Origin: an uncultured Bacteroidales bacterium
GTDB lineage: Bacteria; Bacteroidota; Bacteroidia; Bacteroidales; UBA932
Reading direction: 5' to 3'
DNA: 39,435 nt
Assembly: GCA_944323805.1 (NCBI GenBank)
Contig: CALUTW010000017.1
Span: 1 to 39,435, forward strand
The position numbers were made by a program, and so were the translations under genes. The notes under the pieces were generated by a model. It was given only the letters and a program-made list of their open reading frames with translations. It was not told where the DNA came from and did not search any database. Numbering within the stretch: position 1 is the stretch's first letter; the number at the start of each line of letters is the position of its first letter. Of this stretch, positions 1 to 9,444 are shown piece after piece.

Positions 1-95
1 ATGGCTCAAGCCATTCTTCAATAAATTTAAGGCGAAACCTAAAATAAATTTGGATTTAACTTAGAATTCGCCCTCTTACTTTTATATCTGTTGAA

Positions 96-1556
96 TCAGC
101 GCCAGTCGCCGAGTGTCCTGTATCTGCTGAGGTTGAATGTCAGCCCGAAATTGAGATTAAGATTAAACTTGTTGTACGGCAAGCCAATGCCGATGCCCTC
201 AAGAGGAGGTGTGACATTCCAGAAGACATAGTCGGTTCCGACAAACAGGCCGAGCCCCCGAAGGTCGAAATTGATTATCGCACCCATAGACGAGCCAAGG
301 TTGGATATCCCGTAGCTTGCCGAGAGCCCGAACCATTTGGCAGGGGAGAGATTCGCAAAGAAACGGCCTTCATTCTTGGAGTACGGACCGGCAATTCTTG
401 AAGAGAACAGGAAACCTGCAGACAGCTTACGGTAGAAAGGAAGCTCATACTCGGCTGCAAGATTGACCGTACATGACAGCATTTCAGTACTACCTTTGGT
501 TGACTGGTCCTTGCGGAAGACTATCATATTGGCCAGGTCATCTCCCATGGCCTCGAACTGTTTCCCGATTGAATTGTCGCTTCCTTCCTCGAAGGATATG
601 TTGTCGAATCCGGAGAATGACCATCCGTTCTCTCCGGTAGTCGCATTCAATGTGTTGCCCCATGAAATAAAGCCGAGGTCAAGGATTGCCGCAGACACAT
701 TCAGACCTTTAAGGATGCCTCCGAACCTGTACTCGGCACCAAGGTCGATTGCGGCACCATAGCCAACTCCGGAAAGGATGCTGTTCACATCCATGTCGCC
801 GAATCCGATATTTGAGAAATCCAGTTCATCCGCCATCGACGGAGAAGTGATCTCGGCGCCTGATTCCGCCTTGGTCGGGATTACAAGGCCAGGGACTGAA
901 GCCGCCAGATTACCGTTGGCCTTGATGCTCCACTCATTCTCGTTCATCGTGATATTCATCTGGTCAATCCTGGCATTTACGCTGGCGATTCCCAGAAGGA
1001 ACTTTACCTTGGCCCCGATATTGAGATGCTTTGTAACCTGATGGGAATGTCCGACTGCAAGCTCCAGATAATTCCTGCTCCTGACGCCGAGATTGCTTAT
1101 ATCATAGCTGGACTTCGCTCCGGCATTCTTCATGAATTCGAAGAGGTCCTTCGGAAGATTGAGGGAAGTGGATGAGCGGATTCCGAGCTCGACCGTAGTA
1201 AAGCCTTTCTTTCCCCATGCACCTATCGACAGTATGTTGGTCGACAGGTCGACCCCAAGGGTATTGTTCTTGTTGAGCTTCCCGAGGAACTCATCGGCAT
1301 TCACACTTCCGTTCATGAATGTAGTCAGCTGGCCGTTGTAAGGGTACAGGAACGTGCTCATGCCAAGATTACTCTGGACAGATATGGACGTACCGCTTAT
1401 CGCAGGCAATCCGAAGTAACTTCTCGTACTTGCGAATGCGGGGTTCAGTCTGTGCCTGTATTTGTATCCGTCAAGAAAATAGGCGGAATTGAAGTTCTGT
1501 GCAGCAGCCGGAATGCAGAGAATGGCTGCAAGCATTATTATATATAACTTTTTCAT
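96..1556 (-). CDS. DUF5723-type outer-membrane protein
   Basis: This 486-residue protein starts with a clean Sec signal peptide (MKK, a hydrophobic stretch, then AAA-Q at about residue 20). The rest is rich in alternating, Gly/Asn-rich beta segments such as GIGLPYNKFNLNLNFGLTF near the C-terminus. That pattern, and the N-terminal run mentioning RLNPAF, fit the DUF5723 family of Bacteroidota barrel-like outer-membrane proteins. Its molecular function is unknown. It lies 18 bp downstream of the lipoprotein gene on the same strand and is probably co-transcribed with it from the promoter near position 3590, so the two may work together at the cell surface. Family call from remembered sequence features; role not assigned. 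Confidence 0.8.
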   Translation of the reverse strand: MKKLYIIMLAAILCIPAAAQNFNSAYFLDGYKYRHRLNPAFASTRSYFGLPAISGTSISVQSNLGMSTFLYPYNGQLTTFMNGSVNADEFLGKLNKNNTLGVDLSTNILSIGAWGKKGFTTVELGIRSSTSLNLPKDLFEFMKNAGAKSSYDISNLGVRSRNYLELAVGHSHQVTKHLNIGAKVKFLLGIASVNARIDQMNITMNENEWSIKANGNLAASVPGLVIPTKAESGAEITSPSMADELDFSNIGFGDMDVNSILSGVGYGAAIDLGAEYRFGGILKGLNVSAAILDLGFISWGNTLNATTGENGWSFSGFDNISFEEGSDNSIGKQFEAMGDDLANMIVFRKDQSTKGSTEMLSCTVNLAAEYELPFYRKLSAGFLFSSRIAGPYSKNEGRFFANLSPAKWFGLSASYGISNLGSSMGAIINFDLRGLGLFVGTDYVFWNVTPPLEGIGIGLPYNKFNLNLNFGLTFNLSRYRTLGDWR

Positions 1557-1574
1557 CGGATTCAGATTTTATGT

Positions 1575-3548
1575 TTACAGTTCAATCTCAACTCCACCGT
1601 TGATTCTTACACTCAGGTCCTTGATCTGGACATACTGTTCTTCATTCAGGGCAACGCCTTCAAGGCTGCCTTCCCCGGCAGAACCGGTAATGTTGAGCCG
1701 GAAGCCGTCGAGCATCCTGACAGCCTCTATATCGGCATTGACAAGGATCATAAGGTCGCTTTCGCTGGCAGAGCCGATGTTTCCTGCACCGACTACAGCA
1801 CTTCCACTGCCGCTCTGGGATATCAGTTCAACATTTAGTCCTTTCGATTCCGGTATTACATTCCCTTCCACATCGATAGGGGATGCCGTCAGAGTCATGT
1901 TGAGAGGTATGGCATTCACGAATGTAAGCTTTATGACGGCCTCATTCAATGTGATTTCCATTCCGGAGCCATCAGCTGAGCCATTGTCCGGATTGAGTGT
2001 CTCGTTCAGCCCTGTTATGTCATAAGGGTACTCAATATGGAGGCCGCTTCCGAATGCAAGAGGGACGTCTATATCATAGTACACATTAAACTCATATGTG
2101 AGGTCCTGTCCGGAGGCAGGGAAGGCAAGGGATGTGAAACTGTCCTGACCGTCATATTCAGGGACAACGGATATGCCGCTGATCCCGATTTCATGAGGAA
2201 TTACCTTGACGATATCCGCGAGGTTTTCTATGACGATATTCTTTTCCGTCACTCCGTACACTGATATCGGGTCGAGGTCTATTGCCCTGCGGGATATATA
2301 GAATACTGTGGTGCTCGGAAGCGGCTCTCCCGGTTCGGAAAGCAGGGCGGACTCTACAGTAAAATCATACTTACCGAGGTCAATCGGCTGTGCCATGGTA
2401 GGATTCCCGTCAATATCATATCCCTGCAGTACAGCATTGAGCCTGGCAGTTACAGGGGCCGAATTCATGACTTCAAGCCGTATGACAGGGTTGTAGACAT
2501 CGAGTGAGATATTGTCTCCTGTCAGGAATTCCGGAACTTCTCCCACAGCTATCCTTTCCGGGTCCTCGACATCCACTGAACTGAATACGACCTCAGCGCC
2601 GGTCACGACAAGATTGTCTACATCCATGGTTATGTCAGCGGAAACGGATGACGGAACATCTCCCAGTGTTTCCCCGAAATCAGTCGCCACTATGTCGATA
2701 TACATCTCGGATACCGTAATCTTCTGGTCGATAACGATACGGTATTCATCCCCATTCTTTACAAGGCCCTGAGAACCTTCGGTATCCGCCTCAAGGCCGG
2801 CCACATCTATTTTCTTCAGTACAAGGCTGATATCGAACGGGCTGCCGACGGACAGCCTGGAATCAGAGCCGAGCTCGAGAATATGGCCGTCCCTGAGAAT
2901 GAAAGGGGAGTCGGAGGACTGCATCTCGACACCGATATATTCCGGGAATGTAATCGAAAAGCCTTGTCTGACAGTCAGGGCGCCACGTTCTCCACCCAGA
3001 CTCATGGAAATCCGGAAAGGAGCATCAACCGAGATACTCCTGATACTCTCGATTGATGACAGGTCCTCAATCACTTCATTGATGGAAATCTCCGTTGTTG
3101 CCGGAAGATTCGGGATACTGACATTGTCGACCGTTATACCGTCAAGAGGGAACGATGCCCCGGCCTCTACGTCTTCAGGAGGAAGGACATCATTGATATA
3201 TTCCGAAACCTTGATCTCAGGGATAGATATACCTCCGCCACTTACTATATCACTGGAATTCAGTGTAATGGACGGAACTGTAATTGTCTCTTCAATCGGG
3301 TCTCCAGTAATTTTCAGCACGTAGTCGCCGTTGTCGTCGGCCTGGATTACCGAGCCTTCCTCAATCTCCAGGAAGTCGCCGATCTTTATCTGCTCGGTGC
3401 TGCCCAACGGAGCACTGATGTCTCCGTTGATATCGACAGTGGTGTCAATACCGTTGTTCAGGTCATACTCCTCATTGACACATGATGAGGCGACAAGGAC
3501 AGATGCCGTTGCAAGCAGCATTGTCACTTGAGTTTTTGTCAGATGCAT
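1575..3548 (-). CDS. Large surface-type lipoprotein, unknown function
   Basis: This 657-residue protein has a type II signal peptide with lipobox VASSC (Cys23), directly followed by VNEEYDL. Acidic residues just after the lipid-anchored Cys resemble the Bacteroidota lipoprotein export signal, so display on the outer leaflet is likely. The remainder is acidic and rich in Val, Ile, Ser and Asp. It looks like a series of beta-sandwich segments with no catalytic motif that I recognise. It is the first gene of a two-gene operon with the DUF5723 protein and has a strong promoter 40-70 bp upstream. The C-terminus ends in a hydrophobic beta strand. I do not recognise a named family; a structural or binding role beside its barrel-like partner is inference. 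Confidence 0.8.
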   Translation of the reverse strand: MHLTKTQVTMLLATASVLVASSCVNEEYDLNNGIDTTVDINGDISAPLGSTEQIKIGDFLEIEEGSVIQADDNGDYVLKITGDPIEETITVPSITLNSSDIVSGGGISIPEIKVSEYINDVLPPEDVEAGASFPLDGITVDNVSIPNLPATTEISINEVIEDLSSIESIRSISVDAPFRISMSLGGERGALTVRQGFSITFPEYIGVEMQSSDSPFILRDGHILELGSDSRLSVGSPFDISLVLKKIDVAGLEADTEGSQGLVKNGDEYRIVIDQKITVSEMYIDIVATDFGETLGDVPSSVSADITMDVDNLVVTGAEVVFSSVDVEDPERIAVGEVPEFLTGDNISLDVYNPVIRLEVMNSAPVTARLNAVLQGYDIDGNPTMAQPIDLGKYDFTVESALLSEPGEPLPSTTVFYISRRAIDLDPISVYGVTEKNIVIENLADIVKVIPHEIGISGISVVPEYDGQDSFTSLAFPASGQDLTYEFNVYYDIDVPLAFGSGLHIEYPYDITGLNETLNPDNGSADGSGMEITLNEAVIKLTFVNAIPLNMTLTASPIDVEGNVIPESKGLNVELISQSGSGSAVVGAGNIGSASESDLMILVNADIEAVRMLDGFRLNITGSAGEGSLEGVALNEEQYVQIKDLSVRINGGVEIEL

Positions 3549-3586
3549 AGCAAATTATTGATTAGAATTACTTTGTCAAATCCAGA

Positions 3587-3618
3587 CAAATTTATTCATT
3601 ATAATAAGATTCTGCAAA
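3587..3618 (-). promoter_or_regulatory. Bacteroidota promoter for the lipoprotein operon
   Basis: On the minus strand, TTTG (3618 to 3615) is followed after 20 nt by TAAATTTG (3594 to 3587), a full match to the TTTG/TAnnTTTG consensus. The predicted transcript starts about 30 nt before the lipoprotein ATG. A second TAAATTTG (3622 to 3615) overlaps the -33 element but lacks its own upstream TTTG. Confidence 0.75.
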
Positions 3619-3767
3619 TTTATCCGGAATTTATTTTGATTGTCTTGTCATACAATTTATATTATGTTAACTAATGTGTGTGGAAAGAAATCCCCTGCCT
3701 TGCCGGGAGCCGGAAATGTCAGAATGTAACGGAATATTAAATTATTGTTGCAAAAAGATGCCACAGG

Positions 3768-3799
3768 TTTGTGATTAAAGGAAATAATGGATAAATTTG
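3768..3799 (+). promoter_or_regulatory. Bacteroidota promoter, start nearly at the ATG
   Basis: TTTG at 3768-3771 is followed after 20 nt by TAAATTTG at 3792-3799, a full consensus match. A transcript should start near 3803-3807. This excludes the in-frame ATG at 3787 as the translation start. It leaves almost no leader before the ATGs at 3808 and 3811. Confidence 0.65.
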
Positions 3800-3810
3800 C
3801 GCACCTTATG

Positions 3811-4206
3811 ATGAAAAAACTGTACATAGCATTAATTCTGGCGGTCTGCAGCATAGCATGCGGAATCCACGGAAGGTATCAGCAGGCTGATGAAAACCAG
3901 GCCGTAAGGATTGAATCGAGACTGCTGCAGGATGACAATTCCAGTGAGAGGTACATCGACTGGAACATGCCGTCAGTATCATCAGCGAGGACAGAATTCT
4001 TCACGGAAAGGCCGCAGACAAATGCAGGACAGGCGCGAAACCAGTACCAGGCCAAGGCCCCGGCAAGGGACAACATACTGGCAAAGGCCGGAAAAGTCCT
4101 GAGTTTCATTGTTCTGGCACGTAATGAACATCCGGAGGACCTTTTCCCTTCAGGGACCATGTCAAAGGACCATCATTTCATAATTCTCAGAAAACTGGTA
4201 ATTTAG
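3811..4206 (+). CDS. Small secreted or lipoprotein-like protein, unknown
   Basis: This roughly 131-residue protein has no family that I recognise. From the Met at 3811 it begins MKKLYIALILAVCSIACG, a hydrophobic export signal whose Cys could be a weak lipobox (SIAC-G), so it may be a small lipoprotein or a periplasmic protein. The mature part is polar, Gln/Arg/Asn-rich and probably partly disordered. I chose 3811 (3808 is equally possible) because the promoter -7 box at 3792-3799 overlaps the longer reading from 3787 and because the signal peptide begins cleanly there. It precedes the two-TM protein and the Na/Pi transporter on the same strand. It may be the first gene of that group. Confidence 0.55.
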   Translation: MKKLYIALILAVCSIACGIHGRYQQADENQAVRIESRLLQDDNSSERYIDWNMPSVSSARTEFFTERPQTNAGQARNQYQAKAPARDNILAKAGKVLSFIVLARNEHPEDLFPSGTMSKDHHFIILRKLVI

Positions 4207-4320
4207 AATTCCTTTTCCATTACCGGGACACACCGGAAAATCCCGGGAAAACATCAGATGACATTATTACAGTTAAACATGGCTGTCTTTCAGCCGAAAA
4301 ATGAATGGATAGAAAATAAA

Positions 4321-4767
4321 ATGGAAAAAGAATTCAGCAGAGTGCATTCTGCAACCGATATAAGCGTCTCGCTGGCAATACTTGTAGCCGGGTGCATCCT
4401 GGTTGCACTCCCCACTTCAGTCCCTGTGAATATCCTGGGCTTCTTCATGATAATCACGGGACTCATTCTTGGCCTGATTCTCAGGACAGGATACAAGGAT
4501 AACGAGACAGGGGAAAAATTCCGCAAGAATGAAAAGTACTTCCCTGCCCATTGCAAGGATTCGATATCAAAAGCCATTGTCTCTGCACCGGAGTCAATCG
4601 ACCTCAGTGAGGAGAACAAGGGCAACGGACTGCGTCTCGACACCTATTATAACAGGAAGACGGGGCATGTGTTTGTAAGGATGTATGAATATATCCCGTA
4701 CAGATACCAGCCATGCTCGACAGTCATATCCGTTGAAATGGACAAGGCAGACAAACTTATAAAATAA
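4321..4767 (+). CDS. Two-TM membrane protein, unknown function
   Basis: This is a protein of about 148 residues with two closely spaced hydrophobic segments (roughly residues 14-32 and 36-52) separated by a short Pro/Asn turn. A hydrophilic domain of about 90 residues follows and ends in a mixed alpha/beta pattern (VFVRMYEYIPYRYQP). It looks like a small inner-membrane protein with a cytoplasmic tail. I do not recognise the family. The frame is open from an ATG at 4258; I prefer the ATG at 4321 because it follows an A-rich stretch and gives a compact N-terminus before the first membrane segment, but 4258 cannot be excluded. It ends 29 bp before the Na/Pi transporter, so an operon is likely. 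Confidence 0.6.
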   Translation: MEKEFSRVHSATDISVSLAILVAGCILVALPTSVPVNILGFFMIITGLILGLILRTGYKDNETGEKFRKNEKYFPAHCKDSISKAIVSAPESIDLSEENKGNGLRLDTYYNRKTGHVFVRMYEYIPYRYQPCSTVISVEMDKADKLIK

Positions 4768-4796
4768 ACAGACACAACAATTAAACTATCGGACAT

Positions 4797-6524
4797 ATGG
4801 TATTACAGATTCTGACCCTGATCGGTGCTCTGGGAATGTTCCTCTACGGAATGAACACGATGAGTTCCGGCCTGCAGAAAGCTGCAGGAGAAAAACTGAG
4901 GAGTTTCCTCGCTGCAATGACTTCTAATCCGTTCAAAGGAGTGCTGACAGGGCTCGGGATCACTGCGATCATCCAGTCATCGAGTGCCACTACGGTCATG
5001 GTGGTAGGCTTTGTCAATGCCGGGCTTCTGACACTGACACAGGCTGTAGGCGTGATAATGGGAGCCAACATAGGCACGACAGTGACGGCATGGCTCATCT
5101 CCCTGCTCGGGTTCAAGATGGACATCTCCGTGCTCTCAATCCCATTGATGGCAGTAGGATTCCTATGTTCGATGGCCAAGAAGAGCAATACGAGGAATAT
5201 CGGTGAGTTCATCATCGGGTTTTCCCTGCTCTTCCTCGGCCTTTCTTTCATGAAGGAATCGGTACCGGATCTCGAGACACATCCGGAAGTCCTTTCATTC
5301 ATTTCCAAATGGACAGGTTTCGGATTCGGTTCCGTCCTCATATTCCTCGTATTCGGGACACTGCTTACACTTGTGCTCCAGTCATCCAGTGCTACTGTAG
5401 CCCTGACGCTTATCATGCTCAATATGGGCTGGATACCGTTCGAAATGGCCGCTGCAATGGTACTCGGAGAGAACATCGGTACTACAATCACAGCGAATAT
5501 AGCAGCTGCAGTGGGCAATGTCCAGGCAAAACGTGCGGCAATAGCCCATACAATGTTCAACATGTTCGGAGTGATATGGGCGCTTGCACTCTTCAGGCCG
5601 TTCCTTGCCTTTATCGGAAAGATTATCACGGTACTCGGCTATCCTGACCCGACGGAAATGTCGTTTGCAGGAGAAATCGGCGGAGAGCAGACAATGGAAT
5701 CCACTGCCGCCCTCTATGGTATATCGATGCTGCACACGATGTTCAACCTCATAAATACCTGTATCCTTATCTGGTTCATCCCATGGATTGTCAAGACTGT
5801 CAAATGGATCATCAAGAGCCCGGACAAGGCCGAGGAAGAGAATTTTTCACTCAAGTATATCAATGCAGGGCATCTTGTGACAGCTGAAATGGCAATCGAG
5901 CAGGCTATGAAGGAAATCATCCATTTCTCGGAGATATCCAGGAAAGGCCTCGGCTATGTCAGGCTGGCAATTGACGAACAGGATCCGGACAAGTTTGAGG
6001 AATACCGGCAGAAACTCGTCAAATACGAAGAGATTTCCGACAGGATCGAGTATGAGATAGCATCATTCATGAATTCTGTATCTCGGGAGGATATAAGCGA
6101 GGGTACGAAGTCTCAGATTCGCTCCATGTACAAGATAATCAGTGAGCTGGAAAGTCTCGGCGATTCCGGGGAGGCAATCAGCCGCATCCTGTCGAGAAAG
6201 AACGCGCACGGCAAGGCCTTCGACAAGGAGGAGCTTACAAAGCTCAACAGGCTCGTGGAGATGGTGGACAAGGCATATGAGGTCATGATCAACAATCTGA
6301 ATATCGGCTTCGGCAACCTTAAGGACATCTCAAATGCATACGATGCAGAGCAGAATATCAATGAGATGCGTAACAATCTCCGCGAAGAGGAAATCGTGAA
6401 TCTGGAGCATGACGGCAAGAACTACCAGACAAGCGTCTATTATATGGACCTGATTTCAGAGCTTGAGACTATGGGTGACTTCATGATCAATGTTTCCCAG
6501 GCTCTTGTCAAGAACAAGGGGTGA
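4797..6524 (+). CDS. Na+/phosphate cotransporter family protein with PhoU-like tail
   Basis: This 575-residue inner-membrane transporter belongs to the Na/Pi cotransporter II (NptA-like) family. The two inverted-repeat signature motifs are visible: QSSSATT at residues 60-66 and QSSSAT at 195-200. Each is followed by a glycine-rich G-x-NIGTT segment (MGANIGTT and LGENIGTT). About eight hydrophobic segments fill residues 1-340. The C-terminal part (about 360-575) is helical and charged, like the PhoU domain fused to many bacterial members. The likely role is Na+-coupled phosphate uptake, or cytosolic phosphate control through the PhoU part. It lies between the two-TM protein and rlmD on the same strand. 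Confidence 0.9.
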   Translation: MVLQILTLIGALGMFLYGMNTMSSGLQKAAGEKLRSFLAAMTSNPFKGVLTGLGITAIIQSSSATTVMVVGFVNAGLLTLTQAVGVIMGANIGTTVTAWLISLLGFKMDISVLSIPLMAVGFLCSMAKKSNTRNIGEFIIGFSLLFLGLSFMKESVPDLETHPEVLSFISKWTGFGFGSVLIFLVFGTLLTLVLQSSSATVALTLIMLNMGWIPFEMAAAMVLGENIGTTITANIAAAVGNVQAKRAAIAHTMFNMFGVIWALALFRPFLAFIGKIITVLGYPDPTEMSFAGEIGGEQTMESTAALYGISMLHTMFNLINTCILIWFIPWIVKTVKWIIKSPDKAEEENFSLKYINAGHLVTAEMAIEQAMKEIIHFSEISRKGLGYVRLAIDEQDPDKFEEYRQKLVKYEEISDRIEYEIASFMNSVSREDISEGTKSQIRSMYKIISELESLGDSGEAISRILSRKNAHGKAFDKEELTKLNRLVEMVDKAYEVMINNLNIGFGNLKDISNAYDAEQNINEMRNNLREEEIVNLEHDGKNYQTSVYYMDLISELETMGDFMINVSQALVKNKG

Positions 6525-6549
6525 ACAGGTCTCCGTTAACAATCGCAAT

Positions 6550-7956
6550 ATGTCAAGGAAGAAGAAAGATATAGTACTCGAAAACATCAGGATAGAGTCC
6601 GTGGCGGCGGAAGGCAAGGCTATTGCAAGGGTCGACGGGACTGTGCTCTTCGTGCAGTTCGCTGTCCCGGGAGATATCGTTGACGTCAAGGTTACCAGGA
6701 AAAAGAAGAATTATATGGAGGGATTCATCCTTAGGATGGTCTCTCCTTCTCCTGACAGGCTGGAGCCGTTCTGCTGCCATTTCGGGACATGCGGAGGCTG
6801 TAAATGGCAGCCTCTTCCCTATCCTATGCAGCTTGCCGCAAAGCAGCAGCAGGTATATGACCAGCTGGTCAGGATAGGCCATCTGGACGTACCTGAAATC
6901 CAGCCCATAATCCCGTCCGCGGAAACCATATATTACCGGAACAAGCTGGAATTCACATTCTCGAAGCGGAGATGGATAGATGCATCCGAAGACCCTGAAT
7001 CAATCTCGCCTGAAGACAGGTGCGGACTCGGGTTCCATGTCGGCAGATTCTTTGACAAGGTGCTGGATATCAAGCATTGCTGGCTACAGAAAGACCCGTC
7101 CAACGCCATACGGCTGTTCATCAGGGAATATGCCCTGAGGCACGGACTGGAATTCTTCGACATAAGGGAACACACTGGATTCCTCCGCAACATGTTCATA
7201 CGTACGGCAGAATCAGGGGATGTAATGCTCATAATCTGCTTCTATCATGAAGATGCAGATGCAAGGAAGGCCCTGCTCGATGCCGTGTCGGCAAGATTCC
7301 CTGAAATCGTATCCCTGTACTATGTCATAAACGGCAAGCCAAATGACTCCATTGCAGACCAGGAATGTATCCTGTACAAGGGGCAGGAGGCGATATATGA
7401 GGAAATGGAGGGGCTCAGGTTCAAGATCGGACCGAAGTCATTCTACCAGACCAACGCCCCGCAGGCATACAGGCTGTACAGCACTGCAAGGGAATTCGCC
7501 GGACTGACAGGCAAGGAGCTGGTCTATGACCTCTACACCGGCACCGGAACCATCGCCCAGTTCGTGGCAGGCCAGGCAGCCAGGGTCATAGGCATTGAAT
7601 ATGTACCTGAGGCAATTGAGGATGCAAAGGCCAATGCGCTGGCAAACGGCATTGACAACTGCAGTTTCTTTGCCGGGGACATGAAAGACATACTTACCCC
7701 GGATTTCATTGCTGAGAACGGAAGACCGGATGTAATAATCCTTGACCCGCCCCGTGCGGGAATACATCCGGATGTTGCGGACGTCATACTCGGTGCAGAG
7801 CCGTCCAGGATTGTATACGTAAGCTGCAATCCTGCGTCACAGGCACGCGACCTTGCCGTATTGTGCACTAAATACCGCATTACAGCCGTCCGTCCGGTGG
7901 ACATGTTCCCGCACACCCACCATGTGGAGAATGTGGTTGCCCTGGAACATCTTTAG
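6550..7956 (+). CDS. rlmD: 23S rRNA (uracil-5-)-methyltransferase RlmD/TrmA family
   Basis: This 468-residue SAM-dependent enzyme methylates C5 of uridine in RNA, most likely U1939 of 23S rRNA. An N-terminal TRAM domain (about 8-65) is followed by the iron-sulfur motif C75-x5-C81-GG-C84, a SAM-binding LYTGTGTIAQF segment, the DPPRAG motif, and the catalytic SCNP Cys near the C-terminus. The frame is open from 6490, inside the transporter gene. I place the start at 6550, where the protein begins MSRKKKDIV as in relatives. It ends 15 bp before the convergent nfeD-like gene, with only a short 5-bp hairpin (7957-7969) between them. RumA versus RlmCD substrate choice cannot be settled by sequence alone. 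Confidence 0.9.
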   Translation: MSRKKKDIVLENIRIESVAAEGKAIARVDGTVLFVQFAVPGDIVDVKVTRKKKNYMEGFILRMVSPSPDRLEPFCCHFGTCGGCKWQPLPYPMQLAAKQQQVYDQLVRIGHLDVPEIQPIIPSAETIYYRNKLEFTFSKRRWIDASEDPESISPEDRCGLGFHVGRFFDKVLDIKHCWLQKDPSNAIRLFIREYALRHGLEFFDIREHTGFLRNMFIRTAESGDVMLIICFYHEDADARKALLDAVSARFPEIVSLYYVINGKPNDSIADQECILYKGQEAIYEEMEGLRFKIGPKSFYQTNAPQAYRLYSTAREFAGLTGKELVYDLYTGTGTIAQFVAGQAARVIGIEYVPEAIEDAKANALANGIDNCSFFAGDMKDILTPDFIAENGRPDVIILDPPRAGIHPDVADVILGAEPSRIVYVSCNPASQARDLAVLCTKYRITAVRPVDMFPHTHHVENVVALEHL

Positions 7957-7971
7957 GCCGTATGACGGCGT

Positions 7972-9354
7972 TCAGGCAATTTTCTCGCAATAGAGACGTC
8001 CCTGCTCTGCCCTGACAACCCGGACAGACTCTCCTTTCAATGCATATCCATATGTCATTGTCGCCTCGAATATCCTGCCGTCGCATATTATCCTGCCGGA
8101 AGGCATCATGTCGGAGAAGACCCTGGCCTCTTTCCCTTCAAGCACATCGTCCACAACCGGGACTCCGACATATCCTTCCTTGTCGGTCAAGGACTTGCGC
8201 AGGGCTATGTAGTCGAATGATCTCGTGGAATACAGCCTCCTGACCAGCAATATGCCCCCGGTAAGTCCGACAAATGAGGATATTATCACGATACCGACAG
8301 GCAGGAGTACCGGCGTAAGGTCGAGCTTCCCTTCGAAATCGAACAGGCTGGCATTATCCACCATGGCAAAGGCCAGTGCCACGACTATGGATATTATGCC
8401 GGCAATACCGCTGACCCCGAATCCGGGGAATACGAATATCTCCAGTCCGACAAGCAGAAGCCCGATGACGAAAAGCAGTATCTCCCAGTTCTGAGCAAGG
8501 TTTTCTACATATAGCGGGGCAAAATACAGCAAGGCACCCACAACGGCAGTAACCAGGGGAAGCCCTATCCCGGGAGTCCGGATCTCGACGTATATACCGC
8601 CTATTATCATCATCAGGAAGATGGACTGGAGAAACGGATTCAGAAGCAGCTGGACGAGCTTCTCAATCCATGTCATCGACATGTTTTCAATCCTGTACAA
8701 TGGTTCCTCCTTACCAGTCCCGGCCCCCAGGACCGCATTGGCCACTTCATCAAGGCTGCTGCATATGCCTTCGCAGAAACCGGCGGCAACTGCCTCATCA
8801 GGTGTAAGGCTGAGCACATTAGCAGTATCGACCATTGACTCCGCTATTTTCGGGTCTCTCCCGTTGACTTCAGCAGTGGACCTCATCATCCCTCTCATGA
8901 AAGACTGGTACTTGTCAGGCATTACCTTTCCGGACTGGTTCACGACCGTCGCCGCCCCTATGGAGCTGCCGGGCTTCATATAGATGGAATCGCATGCTAT
9001 GCTTATCAGGGCTCCGGCTGAGGCAGCCTGGAGATTCACATATGCGACTACAGGTATCGGACATTGCAGGATTGCGCTTCTGATGCTGTCGGCCGCATCG
9101 ACCGCACCGCCATAAGTGTCAAGATCCAGTATCACATAGTCGGCTTCGGCCCCGACAGCCTTTCCAAGCCCTTTGGATACAAGTCTTTCGGCAGCCTTGT
9201 CGATATCGGAGTCAAGACGGATGCGGTAAAACAGGGTCTCCTTCCGATCTCCTGCCGTATCTTGCTCACTTTCATGGCTTTCATCAGCATATGCGGCTGC
9301 AGGCACGAAAAACAGTGGAATCAGGGCTGCAATAATGGTCCGGATAAAATTCAT
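7972..9354 (-). CDS. Long-form NfeD membrane serine protease
   Basis: This 460-residue protein has a signal peptide (about 1-23) and an extracytoplasmic ClpP-class protease domain (about 40-210). The nucleophile motif is AASAGA (Ser112), with Lys148 in a KYQSF-type segment as candidate general base. About four membrane helices (roughly 230-375) and a C-terminal OB-fold NfeD domain (about 385-460) follow. This is the full-length NfeD/1510-N plus 1510-C arrangement. Family members cleave C-terminal hydrophobic regions of partner membrane proteins such as stomatins. No stomatin gene is adjacent. It is divergent from the Hdr-like operon and convergent with rlmD. Confidence 0.88.
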   Translation of the reverse strand: MNFIRTIIAALIPLFFVPAAAYADESHESEQDTAGDRKETLFYRIRLDSDIDKAAERLVSKGLGKAVGAEADYVILDLDTYGGAVDAADSIRSAILQCPIPVVAYVNLQAASAGALISIACDSIYMKPGSSIGAATVVNQSGKVMPDKYQSFMRGMMRSTAEVNGRDPKIAESMVDTANVLSLTPDEAVAAGFCEGICSSLDEVANAVLGAGTGKEEPLYRIENMSMTWIEKLVQLLLNPFLQSIFLMMIIGGIYVEIRTPGIGLPLVTAVVGALLYFAPLYVENLAQNWEILLFVIGLLLVGLEIFVFPGFGVSGIAGIISIVVALAFAMVDNASLFDFEGKLDLTPVLLPVGIVIISSFVGLTGGILLVRRLYSTRSFDYIALRKSLTDKEGYVGVPVVDDVLEGKEARVFSDMMPSGRIICDGRIFEATMTYGYALKGESVRVVRAEQGRLYCEKIA

Positions 9355-9395
9355 GGCTCGTCATATTCAAGGTTATATGCCGGAACGGCAATATG

Positions 9396-9403
9396 CAAAA
9401 TTA
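9396..9403 (-). promoter_or_regulatory. -7 box for the nfeD-like gene
   Basis: TAATTTTG on the minus strand (9403 to 9396) matches TAnnTTTG and lies about 42 nt before the ATG. A possible TTG lies 16 nt upstream, shorter than the usual 19-21, so the -33 element is weak. Confidence 0.5.
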
Positions 9404-9444
9404 GCAGAAATATCCGAAGCAACGCCCATAATGAATATTTTTTG

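Noticed and set aside
1..14. ATGGCT-CA-AGCCAT inverted repeat at the left edge
   Set aside because: It is a perfect 6-bp dyad but cut by the window edge, so whether it is a terminator or part of a gene cannot be judged.
45..52. TAAATTTG on the plus strand near the left edge
   Set aside because: It points into the 3' end of the DUF5723 gene with no -33 TTTG and no gene downstream on that strand.
4844..5629. 261-residue open frame antisense to the Na/Pi transporter
   Set aside because: It lies entirely within a well-supported transporter gene on the other strand, has no promoter and low-complexity composition typical of a shadow frame.
7957..7969. GCCGT-ATG-ACGGC hairpin between rlmD and the nfeD-like gene
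   Set aside because: Only five base pairs and no T-run on either strand, too weak to call a terminator.
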